In this document: in pieces, positions 8,281 to 16,493 of the stretch | How the letters are laid out: each line of letters starts with the position of its first letter | Position numbering within the stretch: position 1 is the first letter of the stretch | Origin: Nonomuraea muscovyensis | GTDB taxonomy: Bacteria > Actinomycetota > Actinomycetes > Streptosporangiales > Streptosporangiaceae | Direction of reading: 5' to 3' | Length of the DNA: 64,000 nt | NCBI RefSeq assembly: GCF_014207745.1 | Contig: NZ_JACHJB010000002.1 | Location: 1,178,001 to 1,242,000, forward strand | The notes under the pieces: model-generated | Seen by the model: only the letters and a program-made list of their open reading frames with translations | What the model was told of the DNA's origin: nothing | Databases searched by the model: none | Position numbers and translations under genes: made by a program

Positions 8281-9423
8281 GTGTCCGCACCTCGCATCGC
8301 AGGCTTGATCGCAGCTCTAACGGTAGTGACCGCGGCGTGCGGCGCCGCCCCGACCACCCAGACGCAGACGACGACGGGTGGGGTGAACGCCGCGACGGCG
8401 ACCTCTGCCGCCGACTTCGGCGGCCTCGACAAGCTTGTCGAGGCGGCCAAGAAGGAGGGCAACCTGCACGTCATCGCCCTTCCGCCCGACTGGGCGAATT
8501 ACGGCGAGATCATCAAGAAGTTCGAAGAGAAGTACGGCATCAAGATCGAGAGTGAGAATCCGGACGCCTCCAGCGCCGACGAGATCAACGCGGTGAAGAC
8601 CCGCAAGGGCCAGGACCGCGCGCCGGACGTGCTGGACGTCGGCCAGGCCTTCGGCTTCAGCGGCGCCAAGGAGGGCCTGTACGCGGCCTACAAGGTGCAG
8701 AGCTGGGACAAGATCCCCGACGGCCAGAAAGACCCGAACGGCCTGTGGGTCAACGACTACGGCGGCTACGTCTCCATCGGCTGCGACGCCAAGAAGATCG
8801 GCACCTGCCCCAAGACCTTCGCCGACCTGCTCAAGCCCGAGTACAAGGGCAAGGTCGCGCTGAACGGCAACCCGAACAAGTCGGGCTCGGCCTTCGCCGG
8901 CGTGTGGGCGGCCTCGCTGGGCCAGGGCGGCTCGCTCGACGACATCGCCCCAGGCGTGCAGTTCTTCAAGAAGTTGAAGGACGTCGGCAACTTCAACCCG
9001 GTCGAGTCCACGCCCGCCACGGTCGAGAAGGGCGAGACGCCCATCAGCATCGACTGGGACTACCTCAACGCCGGCTACCGCGAGCAGTTCCTGCCCAAGG
9101 GCCTCGACTTCCAGGTGGCGGTGCCGTCCGACGGCGTCTACGCCCAGTACTACGTGCAGGCGATCAACAAGGACGCTCCGCACCCCGCCGCCGCGCGGCT
9201 GTGGATGGAGTTCCTCTACAGCGCCGAGGGCCAGAACCTGTGGCTCAAGGGCGGCGCCCGCCCGGTGCTGATGCCCTCGATGACCGCCGACGGCACCATC
9301 GACAAGGCGCTGGCCGACAAGCTGCCGCCGGTCGAGGGTGAGGCCAAGTTCCCGACCGAGGACCAGGTCACCAAGGCCAAGGACGACCTGGCCAAGACCT
9401 GGGACGCGGCTGTCGCGGGCTGA
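8281..9423 (+). CDS. ABC transporter substrate-binding lipoprotein (family 1/6 type)
   Basis: A 380-residue lipoprotein. The GTG start follows GGAGG at 8272-8276. A short signal helix ends in the lipobox VTAAC with the lipidated Cys near residue 20. The mature protein has the two-lobe fold typical of iron, thiamine, phosphonate or polyamine binders (LVEAAKKEGNLHVIALPPDW opens it, and PISIDWDYLNAGYREQF sits at the hinge). The frame is open further upstream, but nothing there resembles a signal peptide. It overlaps the next permease gene by one base. The substrate is not readable from sequence. Confidence 0.85.
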   Translation: MSAPRIAGLIAALTVVTAACGAAPTTQTQTTTGGVNAATATSAADFGGLDKLVEAAKKEGNLHVIALPPDWANYGEIIKKFEEKYGIKIESENPDASSADEINAVKTRKGQDRAPDVLDVGQAFGFSGAKEGLYAAYKVQSWDKIPDGQKDPNGLWVNDYGGYVSIGCDAKKIGTCPKTFADLLKPEYKGKVALNGNPNKSGSAFAGVWAASLGQGGSLDDIAPGVQFFKKLKDVGNFNPVESTPATVEKGETPISIDWDYLNAGYREQFLPKGLDFQVAVPSDGVYAQYYVQAINKDAPHPAAARLWMEFLYSAEGQNLWLKGGARPVLMPSMTADGTIDKALADKLPPVEGEAKFPTEDQVTKAKDDLAKTWDAAVAG

Positions 9424-10235
9424 TGAGGCGCACTCTCGGCGCGCTGCCGCTGCTCGCCTTCGTCACGCTGGCCTTCGGGATCCCCGCCATCGCCATGGTG
9501 GCGGGGGCCTTCACCGTGGAGGGCTCGCCGGGGTTCGGCAACCTGGCGCTCACCCTGCAGGGCGGCTACCTGCTCGCGCTCGGCAACAGTGTGAAGCTGT
9601 CGGCCATGGTGGCGGTGCTGGGCGCGGTGCTGGGCACGTTCCTCGCCCAGGCCGTGGTCACCTCGCGCTCCACGGCGCTGCGGGAGGCCGTGCTGACCGC
9701 TTCGGGCGTGCTGGCCAACTTCGGCGGCGTTCCGCTGGCCTTCTTCTGGGTGGCCACGCTCGGCAACTCGGGCGTGATCAGCGGGCTGCTGGGCCTGCCC
9801 TCGGGCTCGCTGTTCACCTTCTGGGGCCTGGCGCTGGTCTACCTGTACTTCTCCGTGCCGCTCATGGTGCTGGTCATCGCGCCGGCCCTGGACGGCCTGC
9901 GCCCGCAGTGGCGCGAGGCCGCCGCCAACAACGGCGCCACGACCTGGCAGTACTGGCGGTACGTGGCCCTGCCGGTGCTGACCCCCGGGCTGCTCGGCGG
10001 CGTGGTGCTGCTGTTCGGCTCGGCGTTCGCCGCGTACGCCACCGCCTCGGCGATGGGCGCGGGCACCGTGCTGCCGCTGGTCACCCTGAAGATCGCCGCC
10101 GCGCTCTCCGGCGACGTGCAGACCGGCTTCGAGAACATCGGCCTCGCGCTCAGCCTGGACATGGTCCTGGTCGCCGCGCTGGTCATGGCGATCTACCTGC
10201 CACTGCAGAGGAGGAGCACCCGATGGCTCCAGTGA
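9423..10235 (+). CDS. ABC transporter permease (first)
   Basis: A 270-residue inner-membrane permease with about six hydrophobic helices and the binding-protein-dependent transport fold. The docking loop is EAAANNGATTWQYWRYVALP near residues 161-180. It is one of two separate permeases in this operon, the layout of PhnU/PhnV, PotB/PotC or sulfate-type systems. The ATG overlaps the lipoprotein stop (ATGA). It ends 10 bases before the second permease start. Confidence 0.85.
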   Translation: MRRTLGALPLLAFVTLAFGIPAIAMVAGAFTVEGSPGFGNLALTLQGGYLLALGNSVKLSAMVAVLGAVLGTFLAQAVVTSRSTALREAVLTASGVLANFGGVPLAFFWVATLGNSGVISGLLGLPSGSLFTFWGLALVYLYFSVPLMVLVIAPALDGLRPQWREAAANNGATTWQYWRYVALPVLTPGLLGGVVLLFGSAFAAYATASAMGAGTVLPLVTLKIAAALSGDVQTGFENIGLALSLDMVLVAALVMAIYLPLQRRSTRWLQ

Positions 10236-10245
10236 GGTCCACGGC

Positions 10246-11106
10246 ATGACCACGCTCGCGCCCGTCGCGCCGGTCCCCGAGGCCCCCCCTGCCGCGCCGC
10301 CCCGTCCGGGCAGGCGCCGCCTCTGGCGCGGGTTCGTCTTCGCGTCGGCGGCCCTGTACTTCCTCGTCCCGCTCGCCGCGTCCTTCTGGTTCACGATCTA
10401 CAACGAGACCACGGGCGTGTCGTTCGCCCCCTACGTGGAGCTGTGGACGGCCGAGGGCTTCCTGCCCAGCCTGCTGCTCTCCCTCGGGCTGGCCGCGGCC
10501 ACGATCGTGCTGGTGCTGCTGCTCACGCTGCCCGCGATGATCGCGGTACGGCTGGCGGTGCCGGGGCTGCGGCCCGTCATGGAGGTGATCTGCACGCTGC
10601 CGCTGGTGGTGCCGCCGATCACGTTCGTCGCGGGGGTGAGCAGGTCGCTCCAGGTCGGCGGCGAGGTGCTCGCGCCGACGCCGTTCTGGGCCACGCTCAA
10701 CGCGGTCCAGAACCAGGACTTCCCGCTCGTGCTCGTGTTCGTCTACGTCATGCTCGTGCTGCCCTTCGTCTACCGTTCGCTGGACGCGGGGTTGCGCACG
10801 ATGGACGTGCGGACGCTGGTCGAGGCGGCCCGCAACCTGGGCGCGTCGTGGCCGCACGTGATGTTCAGGGTGATCGTCCCCAACCTGCGTTCCGCGCTGG
10901 CCAGCGCCGCCTTCCTGACCCTGGCCCTGGTGCTGGGCGAGTACACGGTGGCCAGCATCCTCGGCTACCAGCCGTTCGCCGTCTGGATCGTCACGATCTC
11001 AGGATCCAAGGGGCAGTTGTCGGTCGCCGTCTCCGTGCTCAGCCTCCTGCTGACCTGGCTGCTGCTGCTCACCGTGTCCGGTGTTTCACGAAAGAAGGGC
11101 CAATGA
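10246..11106 (+). CDS. ABC transporter permease (second)
   Basis: A 286-residue permease, heterodimer partner of the preceding protein. A Pro/Ala-rich cytoplasmic tail of about 25 residues precedes six predicted helices. The docking loop EAARNLGASWPHVMFRVIVP is near residues 192-211. It has an ATGA overlap with the ATPase gene at 11103, so expression is coupled. Confidence 0.85.
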   Translation: MTTLAPVAPVPEAPPAAPPRPGRRRLWRGFVFASAALYFLVPLAASFWFTIYNETTGVSFAPYVELWTAEGFLPSLLLSLGLAAATIVLVLLLTLPAMIAVRLAVPGLRPVMEVICTLPLVVPPITFVAGVSRSLQVGGEVLAPTPFWATLNAVQNQDFPLVLVFVYVMLVLPFVYRSLDAGLRTMDVRTLVEAARNLGASWPHVMFRVIVPNLRSALASAAFLTLALVLGEYTVASILGYQPFAVWIVTISGSKGQLSVAVSVLSLLLTWLLLLTVSGVSRKKGQ

Positions 11107-12182
11107 CCGCCCGGTTGGAGTTCAAGGGCCTGCGCCGCGTGTTCAGCAAGACGGTCGCGCTCGACGGATTCGACCTCACGATCGAGCCCGGCGAGCTGGT
11201 CGCCCTGCTCGGCCCCTCGGGCTGCGGCAAGACGACGGCGCTGCGCTGCGTGGCGGGGTTCGAGCGTCCCGACGAGGGCGCGGTGCTGATGGACGGCAAG
11301 GACATCACGGGCGTGCCCGCCAACAAGCGTGACGCGGGCATGGTGTTCCAGTCCTACTCGCTGTTCCCCAATCTCAGCGCGGCCGAGAACGTCGCCTTCG
11401 GCCTGCGGGTCCGCAAGAGCCCGCAGGCCGCTCGCCGGGCGCGGGCGCAGGAACTGCTGGAGCTGGTCGGCCTGCCCTCGCACGCCGACCGCTATCCGCA
11501 TCAGCTGTCGGGCGGCCAGCAGCAGCGCGTCGCCCTGGCTCGCGCGCTCGCGCTGTCGCCGCGGGTGCTGCTGCTCGACGAGCCGCTTTCTGCTCTGGAC
11601 GCCAAGGTCCGCGTCGCCCTCAGGGAGGAGATCCGGCGCCTGCAGCTCGACCTGGGGATCACCACGATCTTCGTGACGCACGACCAGGAGGAGGCGCTGT
11701 CGGTCGCGGACCGCGTCGCCGTCCTGAGAAGCGGGCGCCTCGAGCAGTGCGGCACGCCCGCCGAGGTCTACGACCGGCCCGCCACGCCGTTCGTGGCCGA
11801 GTTCGTCGGCACGATGAACCACCTGCCGGGACGCGTCTCCGGCGACCAGGTGACGGTGTTCGGCCAGCTCCTGCCGATCGACGGGACCGCGGAGGGCCTG
11901 GACGTCGACGTCCTCATCAGGCCGGAGGCCGTGCTCGTCACCCCCTCGGACGACGGGCGGGCAGAGGTGATCGCCGCCTCCTTCCGTGGCGCCTCGGTCA
12001 GGCTGCGGCTGTCCATGGAGGGCGGCGAGGTCCTCGCCGACGTCCCCGGGCACGAGGCGGTACGGCTGGCGCCGGGCACGCGTGTGTCCGTCCGCCTGGT
12101 CGAACGGCCCGTCCTGGTCGCGCCGCGCAGCACCGCCACGCCGGTGCCCACCCCGGCGAAGGACCCCGCGGGTGCCGCCTGA
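11103..12182 (+). CDS. ABC transporter ATPase (PotA/PhnT type)
   Basis: A 359-residue ATP-binding subunit. Walker A GPSGCGKT is at residues 37-44, the Q-loop reads MVFQSYSLFPNLSAAENVAF, the signature LSGGQQQR, and Walker B LLLDEPLSALD. After the nucleotide-binding domain comes a TOBE-type regulatory domain (about 245-345), as in the spermidine, phosphonate and ferric importers. The HAD phosphatase start lies inside its last codons. It completes the transporter begun at 8281. Confidence 0.88.
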   Translation: MTARLEFKGLRRVFSKTVALDGFDLTIEPGELVALLGPSGCGKTTALRCVAGFERPDEGAVLMDGKDITGVPANKRDAGMVFQSYSLFPNLSAAENVAFGLRVRKSPQAARRARAQELLELVGLPSHADRYPHQLSGGQQQRVALARALALSPRVLLLDEPLSALDAKVRVALREEIRRLQLDLGITTIFVTHDQEEALSVADRVAVLRSGRLEQCGTPAEVYDRPATPFVAEFVGTMNHLPGRVSGDQVTVFGQLLPIDGTAEGLDVDVLIRPEAVLVTPSDDGRAEVIAASFRGASVRLRLSMEGGEVLADVPGHEAVRLAPGTRVSVRLVERPVLVAPRSTATPVPTPAKDPAGAA

Positions 12183-12843
12183 CTCCGTCTCGCCCCCCTC
12201 GGCCCCGCCTGGCCCCCCGCCTGACTCCACGCCGCCCGGCGCCGTTCCCGACGCCGTCCTGTTCGACATGGACGGGACGCTGGTGGACACCGAGGGCCTG
12301 TGGTGGGAGGCCACGGCCGATGTGGCCGCCTCGCTCGGGCGCACCCTCGGCCGCGCCGACGAGCCGTACGTCCTCGGCCGCACGGTCGAGGACACGGCCG
12401 CCCACCTGCTCACGCCCCCGGCCCCCGACGCGGTCGAGGCGGTCGAGGCGGTCGCCGAGCGGCTCACCGAGTCGTTCGCCGACCGCATCAGGCAGGGGGT
12501 GCGCGTCGTCCCCGGCGCCGCCGAGCTCCTGCGGGCACTCACGACTGAGGCCATCCCCACCGCCCTGGTCAGCGCCTCCCCCCGCTCGATCGTGGAGCTG
12601 GTGCTGCCCTCGCTCGACCACAGCTTCGCGGTCGTCCTCGCCGCCGAGGACACCCCGCGCGGCAAGCCGCACCCCGACCCGTACCTGGAGGCGGCCCGGC
12701 TGCTGGAGGCCGACCCGCGCCGCTGCGTGGCCGTCGAGGACAGCCCCACGGGCATCGCCGCCGCCACCGCCGCGGGCTGCAAGGTGCTGGTCGTCTCCCC
12801 CTCCACGGGACTGCCCGATCTGCACTCGATGTCGCTTGGCTGA
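12172..12843 (+). CDS. HAD-superfamily phosphatase, beta-phosphoglucomutase-like
   Basis: A 223-residue cytoplasmic hydrolase with the full HAD set: nucleophile Asp in FDMDGTLVDTE (motif I), SAS in LVSASPRS (motif II), Lys in PRGKPHPDPY (motif III) and the acidic AVEDSPTGI (motif IV). An alpha-helical cap sits between motifs I and II. The GTG start overlaps the ATPase gene by 11 bases. The first 23 residues are Pro-rich. Coupling a phosphatase to this importer suggests the substrate is phosphorylated or becomes so, but it does not show the features of phosphonoacetaldehyde hydrolase. Confidence 0.8.
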   Translation: MPPDSVSPPSAPPGPPPDSTPPGAVPDAVLFDMDGTLVDTEGLWWEATADVAASLGRTLGRADEPYVLGRTVEDTAAHLLTPPAPDAVEAVEAVAERLTESFADRIRQGVRVVPGAAELLRALTTEAIPTALVSASPRSIVELVLPSLDHSFAVVLAAEDTPRGKPHPDPYLEAARLLEADPRRCVAVEDSPTGIAAATAAGCKVLVVSPSTGLPDLHSMSLG

Positions 12844-12849
12844 CCCGTC

Positions 12850-12945
12850 GTGAACCAGATCGGACGCTACAGGCTGTTGAACATGCTCGGCAGAGGAGGC
12901 ATGGGCACGGTCCTCCTGGCCACGGACGGCCGTACGGCGGCGAGG
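12850..12945 (+). pseudogene. 5' remnant of a serine/threonine protein kinase gene
   Basis: From a GTG the frame reads NQIGRYRLLNMLGRGGMGTV followed by LLATDGRTAA. This is the start of a bacterial Ser/Thr kinase domain up to and including the glycine-rich ATP loop (GRGGMGTV). The similarity then stops, and no catalytic HRD or DFG segment follows anywhere before the next gene. It is a truncated gene, presumably left by a deletion. Confidence 0.65.
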
Positions 12946-13030
12946 GCTTCGGATGTCGGGGCACCGTTGCCGCGGGTCGGAGGCGGATCTAGGGTTGGGA
13001 GCCTTGCATCCGTGCTGTTCAGGAGGACTT

Positions 13031-13372
13031 GTGCGCTACATGTTGATCATCTGTGACGACGAGTCCGCCCCCCTCGGCCCAGCGGAGATCGCCCGCCTCC
13101 CCGGTCACATCGACTGGATCGAGCACATGGAACGCAGCGGGGTCGTCCTCCTGGGCGGCGAGCGGCTGCGATCGAGCGACGACGCCACCAGCGTGCGGAC
13201 CCGCGACGGCGAAGTGCTGATCAGCGATGGGCCGTTCATGGAGACAAAGGAGCAGATCGGCGGGTTCGCCCTGATCGAGTGCGCCGACCTCGACGCGGCG
13301 GTCGAGGCCGCGTCCCGGCACCCGTTCGCCGCGCACGGCGTGATCGAGATCAGGCCTGTGTGGCAAGAGTAA
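13031..13372 (+). CDS. YCII/DGPF-domain protein, sigma-factor partner
   Basis: A 113-residue single-domain protein of the YCII-related (DGPF) family. The diagnostic box appears as ISDGPFMETKEQIGGF near residues 66-81, and the His/Asp pair HIDWIEHME near 26-34. The start is a GTG with AGGAGG at 13021-13026. It is followed after 10 bases by a long sigma factor gene, the conserved pairing of the ECF42 group. Its biochemical role is unknown in general. Confidence 0.85.
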   Translation: MRYMLIICDDESAPLGPAEIARLPGHIDWIEHMERSGVVLLGGERLRSSDDATSVRTRDGEVLISDGPFMETKEQIGGFALIECADLDAAVEAASRHPFAAHGVIEIRPVWQE

Positions 13373-13382
13373 GTGACCGGGA

Positions 13383-14660
13383 ATGAGCGAGGAGGTCGAA
13401 CGGGCAGCCGCCGAGGCGTTCCGGCGGCACTGGGGGCAGATCGTCGCGACCCTGATCGGGGCGACCGGCGACTGGGATCTCGCCGAGGAGTGCGCCCAGG
13501 ACGCCTTCGAGCTCGCGCTGGCGAACTGGCGGCGCGACGGCGTCCCGAACAGCCCCGGAGCCTGGCTCACCACCACGGCCCGCAATCGCGCCACCGACCG
13601 GCTGCGCCGCCGGTCCGTCGCCGCGGCGAAGCTGCGGCAGGTGGCGGTGATGGCGCGCGGCGAGCCCGGGCCTGCCGAGCTCGCCGAGGAGATGTTCGAT
13701 GGCGATGACGCCTCTCGCAGCGGGGTGCAGGACGATCGGCTGCGGCTGATCTTCACCTGCTGTCATCCCGCGCTGGCGCTGGATGCGCGGGTGGCGCTCA
13801 CCCTGCGCACCCTGGCCGGGCTCGGCACGCCCGAGATCGCCAGGGCGTTCCTGGTGCCGGAGCCGACGATGGCGCAGCGCCTGGTGCGTGCCAAACGCAA
13901 GATCCGCAACGCCGGCATCCCGTACCGGGTGCCGCCGGCCCCTCTGCTGCCGGAGCGCACGCAGGCCGTCCTGGGCGTGCTCTACTTGCTGTTCAACGAG
14001 GGGTATGCGGCCACCGGCGGCGCCGAGTTGATCCGTGCGAGCCTGACCGCCGAGGCGATCCGCCTAGCCCGCCTGCTGGTCCGCCTCATGTCCGGCGAAA
14101 GCGAGGTCGTCGGCCTGCTGGCGCTGATGCTCCTGCACGACGCACGGGGCGCCGCCCGGCTGGACGACGCAGGCGACCTGGTGCCCCTGGAAGAGCAGGA
14201 CCGCGCCCGCTGGGACACCCGTCAGATCGCCGAAGGCGTCCGCCTGCTGGAGGCTGCCCTTCGCCGCGGGCGACCGGGCCCGTACCAGGTCCAGGCGGCC
14301 ATCGCGGCCTGCCATGCCACCGCGGCAGACGCCGCCGACACCGACTGGGAGCAGATCGCCCTGCTGTACGAGCGGCTGACCGGCCTGGTGCCGTCACCGG
14401 TGGTCGAACTGAACCGGGCCGTCGCGGTCGCGATGGCCCACGGCCCGCAGGCCGGCCTGGACCTCGTCGAGTCACTCGAGGCGTCCGGAGCCCTGCCCGG
14501 CTACCATCTGCTGCCCGCCACTCGCGCCGACCTCCTGCGCCGCCTGCACCGCTGCGATGAGGCCGCGGCCGCCTACCGCCAGGCGCTGGAACTCGTCACC
14601 ACCGACAGCGAACGCCGTTTCCTCCTGCGGCGGCTGGCGGCTCTCACGCTCGGCGGCTGA
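13383..14660 (+). CDS. ECF42-like RNA polymerase sigma factor with C-terminal extension
   Basis: A 425-residue sigma factor, more than twice the usual ECF length. Region 2 spans about residues 10-80 (AEECAQDAFELALANWR; LTTTARNRATDRLRR), region 4 about 120-180, and the rest (DUF6596-type, about 185-425) is helical with TPR-like character. In ECF42 proteins this extension replaces anti-sigma control. The YCII gene directly upstream and the absence of an anti-sigma gene agree. A weak ribosome site precedes the ATG, so translation may depend on the upstream gene. Confidence 0.88.
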   Translation: MSEEVERAAAEAFRRHWGQIVATLIGATGDWDLAEECAQDAFELALANWRRDGVPNSPGAWLTTTARNRATDRLRRRSVAAAKLRQVAVMARGEPGPAELAEEMFDGDDASRSGVQDDRLRLIFTCCHPALALDARVALTLRTLAGLGTPEIARAFLVPEPTMAQRLVRAKRKIRNAGIPYRVPPAPLLPERTQAVLGVLYLLFNEGYAATGGAELIRASLTAEAIRLARLLVRLMSGESEVVGLLALMLLHDARGAARLDDAGDLVPLEEQDRARWDTRQIAEGVRLLEAALRRGRPGPYQVQAAIAACHATAADAADTDWEQIALLYERLTGLVPSPVVELNRAVAVAMAHGPQAGLDLVESLEASGALPGYHLLPATRADLLRRLHRCDEAAAAYRQALELVTTDSERRFLLRRLAALTLGG

Positions 14661-14783
14661 TCCGAAAAACGCTCGGAAGATTCTTTGCGGGAGCTGTCGA
14701 TTTGCGCGCGCTCGTTCGTCAGTCGGGCAAAACCACCAGCCGGGGCAAGCCACCCCGGCCCACGACTCCTTCAGGAGACGGAC

Positions 14784-15359
14784 ATGCGCAAACTGATCGC
14801 CGGACTGAAGATCTCCCTCGACGGGAAGGTGGAGGGACCAGAAGGCTACGCCGACTGGGTCCCCGCCTGGTCGGAGGACTACGGCCTGACCCAGCAGGTG
14901 GACGCGGTCGTGCTCGGAGGAGGCATGTACCCCGGCTACGAGCAGTACTGGACCGCGCTCAAGGCCCAGCCGGACCAGCCTCACCCGCTCACCGGCAAGA
15001 CCCCGGCACAGGGCGAGATCGAGTGGTCCGACTTCGCCGCTCAGACCCCGCACTACGTGCTGTCGACCAGCCTGCGGTCGGCCGCGTGGCCGCAGACGCG
15101 CTTCCTCCGCAAGTCCGACGAGGTCGCCGAACTGAAGGAGCAGCCCGGCAAGGACATCTACCTCATGGGCGGCGCTCGTGTCACCGCGAGCCTGATCGAC
15201 GCAGGCTTGGTGGACGAGTTGCGGCTCATCGTCTACCCGCTGATCGCCGGTGACACCAAGGCTCTTTTCGGCACGGCACAACGACGTCACGCGCTCGAAC
15301 TGCGCGATGTCCGGCAACTGCCGGACGGCCTGGTGAAGGTGGTCTACGCCTTGACCTGA
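14784..15359 (+). CDS. RibD C-terminal/dihydrofolate-reductase-fold protein
   Basis: A 191-residue protein of the pyrimidine-reductase/DHFR-like superfamily. It opens with MRKLIAGLKISLDGKVEG, typical of the family's first strand and loop, and ends with the cofactor-side segment DIYLMGGARVTASLIDAGLVDEL. The ATG follows CAGGAG at about 14772. Such proteins bind NADPH, but substrates are mostly unknown. It may belong to the same stress regulon as the adjacent sigma factor, with which such genes are often found. Confidence 0.82.
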   Translation: MRKLIAGLKISLDGKVEGPEGYADWVPAWSEDYGLTQQVDAVVLGGGMYPGYEQYWTALKAQPDQPHPLTGKTPAQGEIEWSDFAAQTPHYVLSTSLRSAAWPQTRFLRKSDEVAELKEQPGKDIYLMGGARVTASLIDAGLVDELRLIVYPLIAGDTKALFGTAQRRHALELRDVRQLPDGLVKVVYALT

Positions 15360-15482
15360 CAGGTCGACCCATAGGCGGCAACGGCGGCAGGAGAAGCGTG
15401 GTTCTCTGCCGAAGCGCGGCCTCGCACGCGTCGAGGCGCGGGGAGCGCCGCGGAACCTGTCGCCGTCTGCTGTGATGCTGCT

Positions 15483-15538
15483 CCGGAGTGGACCACGCGA
15501 ACGGCCGCAAGCAATCGGCCGCGGCGCCTCCACTCCGG
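15483..15538. terminator. Nested hairpin between convergent genes
   Basis: An outer 10-bp inverted repeat (CCGGAGTGGA at 15483-15492 and its complement at 15529-15538) encloses an inner 6-bp stem of CGGCCG at 15502-15507 and 15516-15521. It lies between the convergent reductase and LuxR genes. A bidirectional transcription stop is the likely role. Confidence 0.45.
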
Positions 15539-15590
15539 GCCGGTATGTCCAGCGGACCGACGTCCGGGCCTTCGTGGCAGGGCGATGGAT

Positions 15591-16385
15591 TCAGGCGCCC
15601 GGCGGGTCGGCGCGGCCGGACGGGAGGAGGTCGAGCGAGCGGGCCTTCTGCACCGCCATCACCCGGTCGTGCACGCCGAGCTTGCGGTAGAGGTTCTCTT
15701 TGTGCTTGTTCACCGTCGCCTCCTTGATGCTGAGCCGGCGGCCGATGGCGTATGCGGTCAGCCCTTCGCTGAGGAGCATCAGGACCGCCATCTCGCGCAG
15801 GGTGATCCTGTACTCGGCCGGGTCCGCGAGCGCGGGCAGGCGGAACACGACCTTCTCGTGCGCTTCGACCGTGTCGAGGAGCGAACGCGCGAGAGCGGCG
15901 TATTCGAGATCCCGGCCGCTGTAGCCGGTGCCATCGCGGCTCAGGATGACGCCGCGGATCTGACCGGGTAGGGAGTTCAGAGGCAGGGCGAGCTGGCGGT
16001 CGATGCCGATCGCCTCCCTGCCTGCGCGGTATGCCTCGCTCCTCCACCAGTCGCCGTCGGCGACGTCGTCCATGGCCAGAGGTGTTCGGTCTCCGGTTCG
16101 AGCGTAGTGGCCGAGCAGCGGGTGCGCGCGCATGTGGGAGTGGATGAGGGCGTCCAGCGGTGCTTGGTGCAGCCAGTCGGGCGATCCGGTCAGCGCGTGC
16201 CCGGTGCCCGCCGCCCAATCCAGGTCGATGAGCACCGCCAGATCTCCCGGCAGGTCCTTCGTCAGCCGCTCCATCAGCAGGGGCCAGACGCGTACGGGCT
16301 CCCTCGTCGTGAGGATGTCCATCGCCAGGTCGTGAATGCGTCTGCCATCCTCCCTGAACAATGACGTCATGAGCGCATTGTGCAT
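15591..16385 (-). CDS. LuxR-family regulator
   Basis: A 264-residue regulator. The last 65 residues form a LuxR helix-turn-helix (ITLREMAVLMLLSEGLTAYA then IGRRLSIKEATVNKHKENLY), with the conserved Thr-Val-x-x-His core. The first 190 residues resemble a GAF/PAS-like sensor module without a recognisable ligand motif. There is no receiver domain with a phosphorylatable Asp, so it is not an ordinary response regulator. It is transcribed divergently from the secreted protein gene at 16494. Confidence 0.8.
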   Translation of the reverse strand: MHNALMTSLFREDGRRIHDLAMDILTTREPVRVWPLLMERLTKDLPGDLAVLIDLDWAAGTGHALTGSPDWLHQAPLDALIHSHMRAHPLLGHYARTGDRTPLAMDDVADGDWWRSEAYRAGREAIGIDRQLALPLNSLPGQIRGVILSRDGTGYSGRDLEYAALARSLLDTVEAHEKVVFRLPALADPAEYRITLREMAVLMLLSEGLTAYAIGRRLSIKEATVNKHKENLYRKLGVHDRVMAVQKARSLDLLPSGRADPPGA

Positions 16386-16493
16386 GAACGGCTACCATCT
16401 GGCACGGCGAATCGGAAGTACGCACTTCTGCGTATTCATCGGCACGGCCGACCGGCGGGACAGTGGGGGCGTCATCCCATGAAAGGAGCCCGC

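Noticed and set aside
12172..12843. Phosphonoacetaldehyde hydrolase
   Set aside because: The HAD motifs fit a beta-phosphoglucomutase-like phosphatase; the Lys-bearing cap expected of phosphonatase was not seen.
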